NCBI GenBank assembly: GCA_030448105.1
Contig: JAUJNP010000001.1
Location: 452,471 to 516,470, forward strand
Reading direction: 5' to 3'
Length of the DNA stretch: 64,000 nucleotides
DNA from: Acidimicrobiales bacterium
Lineage (GTDB): Bacteria > Actinomycetota > Acidimicrobiia > Acidimicrobiales > Iamiaceae
In this document: positions 54,080 to 63,347 of the stretch, in pieces
How the letters are laid out: every line of letters starts with the position of its first letter
Numbering within the stretch: position 1 is the stretch's first letter
Made by a program: the position numbers and the translations under genes
The notes under the pieces: model-generated
Databases searched by the model: none
The model's input: only the letters and a program-made list of their open reading frames with translations
Told to the model about the DNA's origin: nothing

Positions 54080-54809
54080 GCGTGGTGAGGTCGTGGTCGT
54101 CGTCGGCGACCAGCTCGCCCGCCAGATCGCCGGCGGTGGCCAGGTCGGCCGTGGCCGAACGTCCCTCCCGGCGTGACTTCAGCACCTCCACCGCGATGGG
54201 GATGACCGAGATGGCGACGATGCACAGGATGGCCAGCTCGAGGTTGTCCTCCACCACCTTCACCTGGCCGAGGAAGTAGCCGAGCAGGGTGACACCGAGC
54301 CCCCAGAGCAGGCCGCCCACCACGTTGTAGACGACGAAGGTGCGGTAGCGCATCCGGCCGACCCCGGCCACGATGGGGGCGAAGGTGCGGACCACCGGCA
54401 CGAACCGGGCCAGCACGATGGTCTTCGACCCGTGCTTGTCGAAGAAGGCCTGCGCCTTCTCCACGTTCTGCTGCTTGAAGAACCTGGAGCTCGGCCGCCG
54501 GAACAGGGCCGGGCCGACCCGACGCCCGAACAGGTAGCCCACCTGGTCGCCGGCGATGGCCGCCACCACCACCCCGATCAGCAGGGGGACGATGGGGAAG
54601 CTCAGGTCGGCGGGCAGGCCGAGCTCGCCCAAGTCCGGCCCGGAGGCGATGAACCCGGCGGTGAACAGCAGCGAGTCACCGGGCAGGAAGAAGCCCACGA
54701 GCAGGCCGGATTCGGCGAACACCACGGCGAACACACCGAGCAGGCCGACCTTCTCGATCCAGAACTTGGGGTCGAGGGCGCCGCCGAGGGCCATCACGCG
54801 TGCGAGCAT
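54063..54809 (-). CDS. DedA-family membrane protein
   Basis: 248-residue DedA/VTT-domain protein: FLPGDSLLFTAGFIA, GDQVGYLFGRRVGPALF, RFVPVVRTFAPIVAGVGRM and four to six hydrophobic helices. Members act as lipid carriers or proton-coupled transporters, several for undecaprenyl phosphate recycling or phosphatidylethanolamine. Acidic C-terminal tail. ATG start; the end overlaps ridA. The role here is inferred from family only. Confidence 0.88.
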   Translation of the reverse strand: MLARVMALGGALDPKFWIEKVGLLGVFAVVFAESGLLVGFFLPGDSLLFTAGFIASGPDLGELGLPADLSFPIVPLLIGVVVAAIAGDQVGYLFGRRVGPALFRRPSSRFFKQQNVEKAQAFFDKHGSKTIVLARFVPVVRTFAPIVAGVGRMRYRTFVVYNVVGGLLWGLGVTLLGYFLGQVKVVEDNLELAILCIVAISVIPIAVEVLKSRREGRSATADLATAGDLAGELVADDDHDLTTPTPRD

Positions 54810-54878
54810 CGTACGAATGTAATGGTCCGCGCCGGAGGCGCGGGCGCTTAGGGCGGCGGGTGGGGTCGGCGGACGTGG

Positions 54879-55808
54879 CTACTGGCCAGGTTGGTTCCAC
54901 TCGGTCCAGCCCACCCCGGCGCGGCGGGCGCCGTCTGCCTCCCGGAACCGGCACAGCGCCCTCGGGAAGCGTGACACCCGCCCGTCGGGGGCGGTGAGCA
55001 GCACCGGCGAGAACGCCACCGGCTCGATGGCCAGGCGCAGCCCGTCGAGGCTCAACGACCCCTCCGAGGGGAGGTCGTGCCGGCCGAGTCGTTGGTGGCG
55101 TTCGACCGTGGTGACCGGGGCCAGCGGTCGGCCGGGCGCCTGGGTGTATCCGGTGGCGTAGATCAGGTCGTCGCCGAAGGTGACGTGGGTGGCGTGGAAC
55201 CGGGTGCCGTCGTCGAGCCGGCCCGAAGACCAGCACCAGCCGGGCGTCCACCAGTCCCGAACCCCCCAGGAGTGGTCCCGCTGGCCCCAGCCGTCGAAGG
55301 CGATCGACTCGTCGCCGACCAGCACCTCGCCGTGGACCCGGCACGGCACCTCGTAGCGGGTCACGCCGGGGTAGGCGTAGGTGCCGCCGTCGGTCTCCCA
55401 CTCGAGGTCGAGGCCGAGCGGCACCCGGTCGCCCCGCAGGTCGCCGTAGGTGTCGGCCGGGTGGTCGAGGGCGGTGGCGAACGCTTCACAGCCCAGGGTC
55501 ATGTGATCGAGCGGCGTCTCCACGGTGTGGTCGGCCCACAGCCCCTCGCTGCGCACCTCGAGCGACCGGTCGGCCGGCAACGGCACCTCGTGGTCGATCA
55601 CCGTCACCAGTCGGCGGCCCTCTCCCACCACGCACGCCCAGTACCAGGCCGTGCCGAGGTTGGGGTAGAGGCCGAGGCGCACGTAGCCGCCGAAGGCGCC
55701 GGCGTCGTCGGTGAAGTCGAAGTACCACGACTCGTTCCAGAGGGCATCGGGGTCGGGGACGTGGCGGCCTTCGTCGCCCGGGCTGGCGGCGGTCTCGGAC
55801 ACGGTCAT
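54879..55808 (-). CDS. protein of unknown function, DUF7064/CrtC-like fold (operon gene 3)
   Basis: 309-residue soluble protein rich in Trp and beta-type residues: ESWYFDFTDDAGAFGGYVRL, RVHGEVLVGDESIAFDGWGQ, and RDHSWGVRDWWTPGWCWSS. The last block (RDHSWG, Trp-rich) is characteristic of a lipocalin-like fold shared with hydroxyneurosporene synthase-type and DUF7064 proteins. It may bind a hydrophobic ligand; no catalysis is assured. ATG overlaps the stop of the gene before it (ATGA), and it is the last of three tightly coupled genes. Confidence 0.6.
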   Translation of the reverse strand: MTVSETAASPGDEGRHVPDPDALWNESWYFDFTDDAGAFGGYVRLGLYPNLGTAWYWACVVGEGRRLVTVIDHEVPLPADRSLEVRSEGLWADHTVETPLDHMTLGCEAFATALDHPADTYGDLRGDRVPLGLDLEWETDGGTYAYPGVTRYEVPCRVHGEVLVGDESIAFDGWGQRDHSWGVRDWWTPGWCWSSGRLDDGTRFHATHVTFGDDLIYATGYTQAPGRPLAPVTTVERHQRLGRHDLPSEGSLSLDGLRLAIEPVAFSPVLLTAPDGRVSRFPRALCRFREADGARRAGVGWTEWNQPGQ

Positions 55809-56923
55809 GGGCCGACCTCCGGGTAGGGGGCGTAGTAGGGGCCGTCGTCGGCGACCCCGGCGTTGGTGCCCTCCATGGCCGACAGGAAGGCGTACCAGTC
55901 GGGGGGCAGGGCGCGGGGCACGCTCCAATCGATCTCGTCGCCCACCCCGGCCAGGTCGGCGAAGGGCTTGAGGAAGGTGAAGTACACGTAGGCGCCGCAC
56001 CGGACCTTCTCGTCGCGCTCCATGGCGGCGATGGCCCGGTACAGCGAGGCCTGGGCGGTGCGCACCTCGGCCTGGATGGCGTCGAGGTCATCGAGGGGGA
56101 CGGGCCGCAGGGCGCCGCCGGGGGTGTCGGTGGTGAAGAGGGAGAAGGCCACCAGGCGGTCGAGGTAGTCCTCGGGGTCGGTGACCGACGTGCCGAAGTC
56201 GGTGACCCTCACCTCCACGTCGTCGAGCACCAGGGCGGCGGTGAGGTTGCGGTACGGCACGTCGCCGACCACCGAAGACCACCAGAAGTCGCTCTCCGAC
56301 AGCCGGTAGTAGTCCCGGACGATCAGGGTGCGACCGTCGGGCAGCGGGTACGGGCCGGTGTCGCCCGTACCCACCCGGGTGTCGAAGTAGAGGAGGAAGA
56401 GGTAGGCGACGAGGGTGGCGTTGAAGCGCTTCACCCGGGCCCGGGTGGCGGCGTCCACCGGCTCGGCGGCGTCGAGGATGGCGGCGACCACGTCGTCGTC
56501 GTAGGGCCGGGCGGTGCCGTCGTCCCACGCCTGGCGGGTGCCGTCGCCCCGGAATCCGAGGGCGGCCCGCTCCCAGAAGTCGAGCACGGCGAGGGCCGCA
56601 CCGGGCTCGTCGCGCTCGGGGGCGAGCTGGTGCACGAGCTTGCGCCCGATCAACCAGAAGTTGGCCACCGACCACAGGTAGACGGTGTTGACCTGCACAC
56701 CGGGGCGTCGGGCGCGCCGCCCGATCTCCTCGGCCGGCAGGGCGGCGTCGATGGTGCCCACCAGCTCCGGGTAGCGGAAGAACGCTTCGCCGCAGGCCAC
56801 CACGATGTAGGCCGTCACCGGGATAAGCCGCGACTCCAGCGACGTGCGTTCCTCGGTGAGGGCGGCGGCGATGGGGGCGTGGTAGGCGATCAGGCGGTTG
56901 GCCTCGGCGGTGGCGTCACGCAC
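55805..56923 (-). CDS. protein of unknown function (operon gene 2)
   Basis: 372 residues, no family recognised. It is largely helical with several mildly hydrophobic segments (LIPVTAYIVVACGEAFFRY, YLWSVANFWLIGRKL, ATLVAYLFLLYFDTRV) and a conserved-looking LPDGRTLIVRDYYRLSESDF in the middle. The GTG at 56923 overlaps the swivel-domain gene by 8 bp; an upstream ATG would lie further inside that gene. Translation of all three genes is likely coupled, so its product probably works with the swivel domain and the DUF7064-like protein. Confidence 0.65.
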   Translation of the reverse strand: MRDATAEANRLIAYHAPIAAALTEERTSLESRLIPVTAYIVVACGEAFFRYPELVGTIDAALPAEEIGRRARRPGVQVNTVYLWSVANFWLIGRKLVHQLAPERDEPGAALAVLDFWERAALGFRGDGTRQAWDDGTARPYDDDVVAAILDAAEPVDAATRARVKRFNATLVAYLFLLYFDTRVGTGDTGPYPLPDGRTLIVRDYYRLSESDFWWSSVVGDVPYRNLTAALVLDDVEVRVTDFGTSVTDPEDYLDRLVAFSLFTTDTPGGALRPVPLDDLDAIQAEVRTAQASLYRAIAAMERDEKVRCGAYVYFTFLKPFADLAGVGDEIDWSVPRALPPDWYAFLSAMEGTNAGVADDGPYYAPYPEVGP

Positions 56924-57260
56924 GGAGCACCCCGGCGGGCCCGGAGCAGTCCAGCTCGACCTGGGCACCGTCGGCCGGTGGGGGGCCGAGGAACGTGGTG
57001 CTCATCACGCAGGGCACCTGGAACTCCCGGCTGACGATGCCGATGTGGCTGCGGGGGGTTCCGCCGGTGCACACGATGCCGGCCAGCTCACCGAAGAGCG
57101 GCGCGAGGAAGGTGGCACCGGCGTCGGCCACGAGGGCCACCACGCCTTCGGCTCCCCGGTCCATGAGCTCGAGCACGTCGTCAGGGCCCTCGAGGACGCG
57201 GAGCGTGCCTCGAACGGGAGCGGCGTCGAACACCTTCACCCCCTCACCGATCGGCTCCAC
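56916..57260 (-). CDS. stand-alone PEP-utiliser swivelling (mobile) domain protein (operon gene 1)
   Basis: 114 residues forming one phosphohistidine-type swivel domain: ELAGIVCTGGTPRSHIGIVS followed by REFQVPCVM, matching GG-T-SH-AI-ARE-IPAV of PEP-utilising enzymes such as PpsA, Ppdk and rifampin phosphotransferase. The His that carries the phosphate in those enzymes is present. The usual ATP-grasp and PEP-binding partner domains are absent here and nearby, so either it shuttles phosphate with a distant enzyme or the fold has a binding role. GTG at 57260 chosen; a TTG nine bases upstream is possible. First gene of the operon. Confidence 0.72.
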   Translation of the reverse strand: MEPIGEGVKVFDAAPVRGTLRVLEGPDDVLELMDRGAEGVVALVADAGATFLAPLFGELAGIVCTGGTPRSHIGIVSREFQVPCVMSTTFLGPPPADGAQVELDCSGPAGVLRA

Positions 57261-57321
57261 CGGGCGCAAGGTAGCGGTCGGCGCCAGACCGGGGGCCGAG
57301 GGTCACCGGTAACCTGCGCCC

Positions 57322-57711
57322 GTGGCTCGCTTCCTCGCGCCGGAGTGGATCGTCGAGCTCGATCGGGCCGCCGGCGCCGACGACGGCCTCCGCCGGGCCA
57401 CCGCCTCAGTTCACCTGGTCGTGCAGCAGGAGGTGATCGGCGGGCCGGACGGTGACGCCAGCTACCACGTGGTGGTGGACGGTGGGTCGGTCGCGGTACA
57501 CGGGGGCCGAGCCGAGGCGCCCGACGTCACCTTCACCCAGGACCACGCCACCGCCGTGGCCATCGGTCGGGGGGAGCTGTCGGCTCAGGCCGCGTTCATG
57601 GTCGGCCGCCTCCGGGTGGATGGCGACGTGGGGCTGCTGATGCGCCACGCCGCCGCGTTCGACGACGTGGACGACACCTTCGCACCGGTCCGGGCCACCA
57701 CCGAGTACTGA
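57322..57711 (+). CDS. SCP2 sterol-carrier-type domain protein
   Basis: 129 residues, a single SCP2-like fold: YHVVVDGGSVAVHGGRAEAP, DVTFTQDHATAVAIGRGELS and AFMVGRLRVDGDVGLLMRHA. Binds lipids or acyl-CoA in relatives. GTG start; divergent from the swivel-domain operon and 9 bp before the glycosylase gene, with which it is probably cotranscribed. Cytoplasmic; ligand unknown. Confidence 0.85.
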   Translation: MARFLAPEWIVELDRAAGADDGLRRATASVHLVVQQEVIGGPDGDASYHVVVDGGSVAVHGGRAEAPDVTFTQDHATAVAIGRGELSAQAAFMVGRLRVDGDVGLLMRHAAAFDDVDDTFAPVRATTEY

Positions 57712-57720
57712 GCCGGCCCG

Positions 57721-58557
57721 ATGCCCGAGCTGCCCGAGATCCAGGCCCACGCCGAACGCCTCGACCAGGCGTTCGCCACCGCCACCCTCGAGCGCTTCCG
57801 CCCGCTGTCGTTCACCGCCCTGAAGACGGCCGTGCCCTCCCCCGAGGATGCAGCCGGCCACAGCCTCGTGTTCGTCGGGCGGCGGGGCAAGCACCTGCTG
57901 CTCGATTTCGGCACGGTCACCTTCGTGGTGCACCTCATGCAGGGCGGCCGGCTGCTGGTCGACACCAAGCAGGCGGCGCGCCCCCGGGGCGGCGTCGCCC
58001 GGTGGACCTTCACCGACGGGCGAGCCCTGCTGCTCACCGAGGCGGGCACGGAGCGCAAGGCCGGCGTCTGGCTGGTCGCCGGCGACCCCGAGGCCCAGGA
58101 GCCGCTCGCCCGGCTCGGGCCCGACGCCGATCAGCTCGACGAGGCCGCCCTGGCCCAGCTGGTGGGCGCCCACTCCATGCGCCTGCACGGGTTCCTGCGC
58201 GACCAGCACGTGGTGGCCGGACTCGGGCGACGGCTGGCCAACGAGATCTGCCACCGCGCCGGGCTGTCGCCGTTCGCCATGACCGCGAAGCTCGAGACGG
58301 CCGAGGTGGCACGGCTGCACGAGGCGATACAGGTGTGCATCAACCAGTCGTTGGCCTACGAGCGGGGCCGCGACTCGATGAGCTCCTCCAAGGAGCGGCC
58401 CGGCGACGTGCACCACCGAGAAGGCGAGCCCTGCGCGGTCTGTGGCGACACGGTGCGGGCCGTCGAGTACCGCAGCTACACGGTGAACTACTGCCCCACC
58501 TGCCAGACCGGCGGCAAGCTCCTGGCCGACAACACCACCAGCCGCTTCCTGAAGTGA
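57721..58557 (+). CDS. Fpg/Nei-family DNA glycosylase
   Basis: 278 residues. N-terminal PELPEI supplies catalytic Pro2 and Glu3; GRRGKHLLLDF the conserved Lys; a helix-two-turns-helix with LGRRLANEICHRAGLSP; and a C-terminal zinc finger CAVCGDTVRAV to YCPTCQTGGK. Excises oxidised bases and cuts the abasic site. The finger loop reads YRSYTVNYC, lacking the usual GRSTFYC wording, so it may be an Nei-like or a divergent MutM. ATG start. Neighbour of an SCP2 gene, with no functional link evident. Confidence 0.87.
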   Translation: MPELPEIQAHAERLDQAFATATLERFRPLSFTALKTAVPSPEDAAGHSLVFVGRRGKHLLLDFGTVTFVVHLMQGGRLLVDTKQAARPRGGVARWTFTDGRALLLTEAGTERKAGVWLVAGDPEAQEPLARLGPDADQLDEAALAQLVGAHSMRLHGFLRDQHVVAGLGRRLANEICHRAGLSPFAMTAKLETAEVARLHEAIQVCINQSLAYERGRDSMSSSKERPGDVHHREGEPCAVCGDTVRAVEYRSYTVNYCPTCQTGGKLLADNTTSRFLK

Positions 58558-58631
58558 GGGCTGCCCAGCGCATCTGGCATGCGGACCGGTGGTCCTGACG
58601 ACAGCCGTGCAGGCCAGAAACGGGGGCGGGG

Positions 58632-59624
58632 TCAGCCGATGAGGCCCATCTCCTGCACGGCGTCGCGCTCCTCGGCCAGCTCGGACACCGAGGCGTCGAT
58701 GCGGCCGCGGGAGAAGTCGTCGATGTCGAGGCCGGCCACGATCTCCCAGCGGCCATCCCGGCAGGTGCAGGGGAACGAGGACATGAGGCCTTCGGCCACG
58801 CCGTAGGACCCGTCCGAGGGCACCGCCATGGACACCCAGTCGCCCTCGGCTGTGCCCGAGACCCAGTCGCGCACGTGGTCGATGGCGGCGTTGGCGGCCG
58901 AGGCCGCCGAGGAGGACCCGCGGGCCTCGATGACGGCCGCCCCCCGCTTCTGGACGGTGGGGATGAACGTGTCCTCGACCCAGGCCTGGTCGCCCACCGC
59001 TTCGGTGGCGGGGCGGCCCGCCACCTCGGCGTGGAAGACGTCGGGGTACTGCGTGGCCGAGTGGTTCCCCCAGATCGTCATGTGCCGCACCTCGGTGACG
59101 GGAACCCCGGCCTTGGCTGCCAGCTGGGCGATGGCCCGGTTGTGGTCCAGGCGGGTCATGGCCGTGAACCGCTCGGGGGCGAGGTTGGGGGCGTTGCGCA
59201 TGGCGATGAGGGCGTTGGTGTTGGCCGGGTTCCCCACCACCAGCACCCGCACGTCGTCGGCGGCGTGGTCGGAGAGGGCCTTGCCCTGGGCGGTGAAGAT
59301 GGCGCCGTTGGCCTCCAGCAGGTCGCCGCGCTCCATGCCCTTGGTGCGGGGCCGGGAGCCCACCAGCAGCGCCAGGTTGGTGCCCTCGAAGGCCTGGTTG
59401 GCGTCGTCGGTCTTCACCGTGCCGGCCAGCAGCGGGAAGGCGCAGTCGTCGAGCTCCATGGCCACACCGTCGAGCGCTCCCAGGGCCGGGGTGATCTCCA
59501 GCAGCTGGAGGATCACGGGGGTGTCCGGGCCCAGCAGGGCGCCGCTGGCGATGCGGAAGAGGAGGCTGTAGCCGATCTGGCCGGCGGCTCCGGTGACGGC
59601 GACGCGGACGGGCTCGGTGGGCAC
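58632..59624 (-). CDS. mdh: malate dehydrogenase
   Basis: 330-residue NAD-dependent malate dehydrogenase of the long (cytosolic-like) group: [20 protein letters not shown] nucleotide loop, [16 protein letters not shown] substrate loop with Arg residues, [12 protein letters not shown], and catalytic His in [12 protein letters not shown]. Converts malate and oxaloacetate in the TCA cycle. GTG start with aggag at the right distance (gaggagcatgcc before it). Divergent from the cyclotransferase gene across 128 bp, where its promoter must lie. Confidence 0.93.
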   Translation of the reverse strand: MPTEPVRVAVTGAAGQIGYSLLFRIASGALLGPDTPVILQLLEITPALGALDGVAMELDDCAFPLLAGTVKTDDANQAFEGTNLALLVGSRPRTKGMERGDLLEANGAIFTAQGKALSDHAADDVRVLVVGNPANTNALIAMRNAPNLAPERFTAMTRLDHNRAIAQLAAKAGVPVTEVRHMTIWGNHSATQYPDVFHAEVAGRPATEAVGDQAWVEDTFIPTVQKRGAAVIEARGSSSAASAANAAIDHVRDWVSGTAEGDWVSMAVPSDGSYGVAEGLMSSFPCTCRDGRWEIVAGLDIDDFSRGRIDASVSELAEERDAVQEMGLIG

Positions 59625-59752
59625 GGCATGCTCCTCGGGACGGTCGGTTGGGTCGGGCGCACCCTAGAGCGATGAGGGTCCCAGGACCGACGACAGCCGC
59701 AGCTCGAGCCGGTGGTGACCCTTCCCTCGGATGGTCGTGCTACTGAGGGGTG

Positions 59753-60142
59753 ATGACAGCCGACCTCGGCCCGGCGGCCGTGTTCGTCTACGGCACCCTC
59801 ATGCCCGGCCACCTGCGCTGGCCTCTACTCGAGCCTCATGCCGTATCTCACCGTCCGGCCGCCGTGCCCGGCCACCTCTACGACACCGGCCGGGGCTGGC
59901 CGGCGGCCACCGTTGACCCGGCCGCGGCCACCGTCGTGCCCGGCGTACTCGTGCGCCTCCGCCCCGAGGGCGCGGCCGAGGTGCTGGACGTGCTCGACGA
60001 GGTGGAGGGGGTGGCCCATGGCCTCTACGTCCGGTTCGCGGTGCACACCGTCGACGGCGAAGCGGCGTGGGCGTGGTCGCACGCCGGCACCATCGAGGCG
60101 ATGGCGCCCATCACCGCTTGGAGCGGTCGCCAAGAGCGCTGA
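59753..60142 (+). CDS. gamma-glutamylcyclotransferase-like (AIG2/BtrG fold)
   Basis: 129 residues with the fold's start motif FVYGTLMPGHLRWPLL and the acidic region LDVLDEVEGVAHGLYVRFAV, where Glu of the DEVEG block is the likely general base. May act in glutathione-like or mycothiol-peptide turnover, or on gamma-glutamylamines; unproven. ATG at 59753 (alternative GTG three bases upstream). Convergent with the aldehyde dehydrogenase gene, 9 bp apart. Confidence 0.8.
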   Translation: MTADLGPAAVFVYGTLMPGHLRWPLLEPHAVSHRPAAVPGHLYDTGRGWPAATVDPAAATVVPGVLVRLRPEGAAEVLDVLDEVEGVAHGLYVRFAVHTVDGEAAWAWSHAGTIEAMAPITAWSGRQER

Positions 60143-60151
60143 GCCGCCGCC

Positions 60152-61675
60152 CTACAGCTGCAGGGCCTTGGTCTGGAGGAACTCCTCGAGTCCGTAGGTG
60201 CCGAGCTCGCGCCCGTTGCCGGACTGCTTGTAGCCGCCGAAGGGAGCGAGGGCGTTGAACCCGCCGCCGTTGACCTCGAGCTGGCCGGTGCGGATGCGGC
60301 GGGCGATGCGCTTGGCCCGGTCGGTGTCGGCGCTCCACACGCCGCCCGACAGGCCGTACACGGTGTCGTTGGCGATGCGGACGGCGTCGTCCTCGTCGTC
60401 GTAAGGGATCACCGACAGCACCGGCCCGAAGATCTCCTCCTGGGCGATGGTCATGGAGTTGTCCACCCCGGCGAACACGGTGGGCTTCACGTAGTAGCCG
60501 GTGGGCAGGTCCTCGGGCTGGTCGGGCCCGCCGACCACCAGGGTGGCGCCCTCCTCGATCCCCTTCTGGATGTAGCCGCGGACCCGCTCGCGCTGGGCGT
60601 CGGAGATGAGCGGGCCGAGGCGACCGGCGCCGGTGGCGGGATCGCCGATGGTGTAGACGTTCTCCACCTCGTCGCGCAGGATGTCGACGATCTGGTCGTG
60701 CTTGTCCCGGGGCACGAGCATGCGGGTGAAGGCGGTGCAGGTCTGCCCCGAGTTGAGGTAGCAGCTGCCCACGCCGGCCCGGGCGGCCTTCTCGAGATCC
60801 TCGCCCTCGAGGTCGTCGAGGAGGATGTTGGCCGACTTGCCACCCAGCTCGAGCGCCACCCGCTTGACCGTCTGGGCGGCCAGCTCGCTGACCCGCTTGC
60901 CGGCCCGGGTGGAACCGGTGAAGCTCACCATGTCGACGTCGGGGTGGGCGGCGATGGCCTCACCCACCACCGGGCCCACCCCGGACACGAGGTTGAACAC
61001 GCCGGCGGGCAGGCCGATGCCGTCGATGATCTCGGCCAGGATGAAGGCGTTGAGGGGGGCGACCTCGCTGGGCTTGAGCACCACTGTGCAGCCGGCGGCG
61101 AGGGCGGGGGCGACCTTGGCGATGATCTGGTGGAGCGGGTAGTTCCAAGGTGTGATGCAGCCCACCACGCCGACCGGCTCCTTGATCACGAGGGAGTTGC
61201 CCAGCTCCTCCTCGAAGTCGAAGTCGTCGAGGATGGCCACGTAGCTGCCGGCCACGGCGGTGGGCAGCCCGGCCTGGACGAGCTGGCTCAGGAACATGGG
61301 CATGCCCACCTCGCCGCAGATCGTCTCGGCGATCTCCTGGTTGCGCGCCCCCAGCCCGTCGGCCAGGGCCTGGAGGAACTTCGACCGTTCGGAGGAGTCG
61401 GTCTGGGACCACGACTCGAAGGCGTCGCGAGCGGCGGCCACGGCCCGGTCGACGTCGTCGGCCGTGCCCTCGGGGATGCGGCCCATCACCTGCTCGGTGG
61501 CGGCGTTGATGACGTCGATGGAGCCGGAGCCGGTGGAGGGAACCCACTGGCCGCCGATGTAGAGCTTGTCGAAGGTCTTCACGGAGTCGGTCTGCACGGA
61601 GTCGGTCGGCACGGTGTCCTCGCTGGCGGTCGGTGACGGTGGCGTCTGCTCGAACGGTACCGGCCCCGTAGCCAC
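60152..61675 (-). CDS. NAD(P)-dependent aldehyde dehydrogenase
   Basis: 507 residues, first 30 without family similarity (a [10 protein letters not shown] repeat is seen). Catalytic Asn in [15 protein letters not shown], Glu in [16 protein letters not shown], Cys in [14 protein letters not shown], then [15 protein letters not shown] and [14 protein letters not shown]. Oxidises an aldehyde to its acid in the cytoplasm; the betaine-aldehyde/general ALDH group cannot be subdivided by eye. The start could be the later GTG/ATG-type codon near [12 protein letters not shown]. Divergent from the SRPBCC gene. Confidence 0.9.
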   Translation of the reverse strand: MATGPVPFEQTPPSPTASEDTVPTDSVQTDSVKTFDKLYIGGQWVPSTGSGSIDVINAATEQVMGRIPEGTADDVDRAVAAARDAFESWSQTDSSERSKFLQALADGLGARNQEIAETICGEVGMPMFLSQLVQAGLPTAVAGSYVAILDDFDFEEELGNSLVIKEPVGVVGCITPWNYPLHQIIAKVAPALAAGCTVVLKPSEVAPLNAFILAEIIDGIGLPAGVFNLVSGVGPVVGEAIAAHPDVDMVSFTGSTRAGKRVSELAAQTVKRVALELGGKSANILLDDLEGEDLEKAARAGVGSCYLNSGQTCTAFTRMLVPRDKHDQIVDILRDEVENVYTIGDPATGAGRLGPLISDAQRERVRGYIQKGIEEGATLVVGGPDQPEDLPTGYYVKPTVFAGVDNSMTIAQEEIFGPVLSVIPYDDEDDAVRIANDTVYGLSGGVWSADTDRAKRIARRIRTGQLEVNGGGFNALAPFGGYKQSGNGRELGTYGLEEFLQTKALQL

Positions 61676-61704
61676 CGCGCTCGGGCGTGGACCACAATGG
61701 CCCG

Positions 61705-62142
61705 GTGGACGAGGTGAGCATCGAGATCGACGCGCCGCCCGAAGCGGTGTACGACCTGGTCAGTGACATCACCCAGGTGGGGCGCTGGAGCCCCGAGACC
61801 TACCGGGCCGACTGGCGGGGAGGATCCCATGGCCCAGCGGTGGGTGCCCGGTTCCGGGGGTGGAACAAGAGAGGCCCGCTGCGGTGGTTCACCGACTGCG
61901 AGGTGGAAACGGCCGACCCCGGTTGGGCCTTCGCCTTCCGGGTGCGTGGCACCAGTGCCCGCTGGGGCTACCGGTTGGAGCCGAGCGACGGTGGCACCCG
62001 GCTGACCGAGACGCGGGACCTCAGCCGGTCCCCGGCCGTGGGCCGGTGGTTCAACCGGTTGATCGGCCAGGACCAGGTCCTGCAGCGAGGGATGCAGCAG
62101 ACCGTCGAGCGCATCAAGGCCGCCGCCGAGGCACGGGCCTGA
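61705..62142 (+). CDS. SRPBCC (START-like) family protein
   Basis: 145 residues of the SRPBCC lipid/ligand-binding fold: [60 protein letters not shown] and a long C-terminal helix ([18 protein letters not shown]). Typical of polyketide-cyclase-like proteins of unknown ligand. The GTG at 61705 is preferred; another GTG 18 bp upstream gives a six-residue extension. Next to the PH-like membrane protein gene, same strand. Confidence 0.85.
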   Translation: MDEVSIEIDAPPEAVYDLVSDITQVGRWSPETYRADWRGGSHGPAVGARFRGWNKRGPLRWFTDCEVETADPGWAFAFRVRGTSARWGYRLEPSDGGTRLTETRDLSRSPAVGRWFNRLIGQDQVLQRGMQQTVERIKAAAEARA

Positions 62143-62177
62143 AGGCCGACCGCCGGCCCGCGGCGCGCCTGGACGCG

Positions 62178-62603
62178 GTGGTGTTCCAGTCGTCACCGCT
62201 GGCGCGGGCCGGCGTTCAGCTCGTGGCCCTCCTGCTCGGGCTGGTCGTAGCCCTGAAGGCGATGGCGGTGCTCGATCACGGGCTGGGCGTGCTGACCGCC
62301 TTCCTCGCCGTGGCCGCCGCCCTCGCCGCCCCCCTGCTGCTCGACCTGTGGGCGGTGGTGCGGGCCGACCGCGAGGGGATCCGGTGGCGGAACCGAGGCT
62401 TGGCCCACCGGTTGGACTGGAACGAGGTCGCCGGGTTCGAGCGCGGCCCCACGTCGATGGTGTTGCGCCGGGTCGACGGGCGCCTGGTGCCGCTGCGCGC
62501 CCTCGGGCTGCGCTACTTCGGCTCCAAGCGGTTGGCGGCCGAGCGCGTGGCCGTGCTGGAGCGGTTGCGCCGGGGACGTCCCGACCACGCCGGTCAGCGG
62601 TAG
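62178..62603 (+). CDS. membrane protein with bacterial PH-like domain
   Basis: About 141 residues: two transmembrane helices (GVQLVALLLGLVVALKAM, GVLTAFLAVAAALAAPLLL) followed by a PH-like strand-rich part (VVRADREGIRWRNRGLAHRL, DWNEVAGFERGPTSMVLRRV). Function unknown. The start is uncertain: GTG at 62178 is used, GTG 62181 is equal, and the frame is open further upstream with no good start. Its 3' end overlaps the convergent isomerase-like gene by 10 bp. Confidence 0.65.
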   Translation: MVFQSSPLARAGVQLVALLLGLVVALKAMAVLDHGLGVLTAFLAVAAALAAPLLLDLWAVVRADREGIRWRNRGLAHRLDWNEVAGFERGPTSMVLRRVDGRLVPLRALGLRYFGSKRLAAERVAVLERLRRGRPDHAGQR

Positions 62604-63259
62604 ACGTTCACCCGCTCGTCGAGGCCGACGGTGGCCGGGTCGGCGCGGCCGGTGGCGGCCAGCACGAACTGGCGGGCGTCGCCGGTGACGTGGGGACCGT
62701 CACCGCCCCCCACGGGGACCTCCTCGACACCGTCCACGGCGATGGTGGCCGGCCCCCACCCGTCCCGCTCGAGCAGAGTGGCGAGGTGGAGCACCGAGGC
62801 CCGCAAACCGGGGCCTCGCTCGGGGGGCAGGCCGGCGGCCGAGCGCATGTCGTCGGCGTGGAGCCACGCGTCGTACCACAGGGCCTCGATGCCCTCACCA
62901 AGGGTGGGGACGGCGTCGGTGGGACCGGGGGCGTCCCAGGCGGCGTCGTCGAAGACCGCCCCCATCGAGGCGGCCTGCTGGGCGGCGGCGTGCAGCTCAT
63001 CGGCCAGCTCCCCGGGGCCGCGGCCGCGCCGCTCGACTACCTCCCGTTCGGTGACCTCAGGGGTGCCGAGCCCCTCCAACCGGCCGGTGGTGACGTCGGT
63101 CAGCTGCCCGATGACGTGGGCGGCCACGTCGGCCACCCGCCACCCCTGGCAGCGGCTGGGCGCCTCCCACTGGCGGTCGTCCAGCGAGCGGACCAGCCGC
63201 TCGAAGTGCTCGAGCTCATCGGCGAAACCGGCGAGGACCTCTTCACGGGGCAGCGTCAT
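62594..63259 (-). CDS. mycothiol-dependent maleylpyruvate isomerase-fold protein
   Basis: 221 residues of the DinB/MDMPI family common in actinobacteria: RCQGWRVADVAAHVIGQL with metal-binding His, and ALWYDAWLHADDM with a second His. The C-terminal MDMPI domain (FVLAATGRAD) is present. Family members use mycothiol with a divalent metal, but most have no known substrate. ATG start. It lies 88 bp downstream of the TetR gene on the same strand and could be its target. Confidence 0.83.
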   Translation of the reverse strand: MTLPREEVLAGFADELEHFERLVRSLDDRQWEAPSRCQGWRVADVAAHVIGQLTDVTTGRLEGLGTPEVTEREVVERRGRGPGELADELHAAAQQAASMGAVFDDAAWDAPGPTDAVPTLGEGIEALWYDAWLHADDMRSAAGLPPERGPGLRASVLHLATLLERDGWGPATIAVDGVEEVPVGGGDGPHVTGDARQFVLAATGRADPATVGLDERVNVYR

Positions 63260-63347
63260 CTCGTCCTCCGGGGACAGTTACATGCGGGTCGCACGCATCT
63301 TCCAGGGACGGCGTCGCCCCGTCAAGGGCGTGACCCCGTGAACCCGG

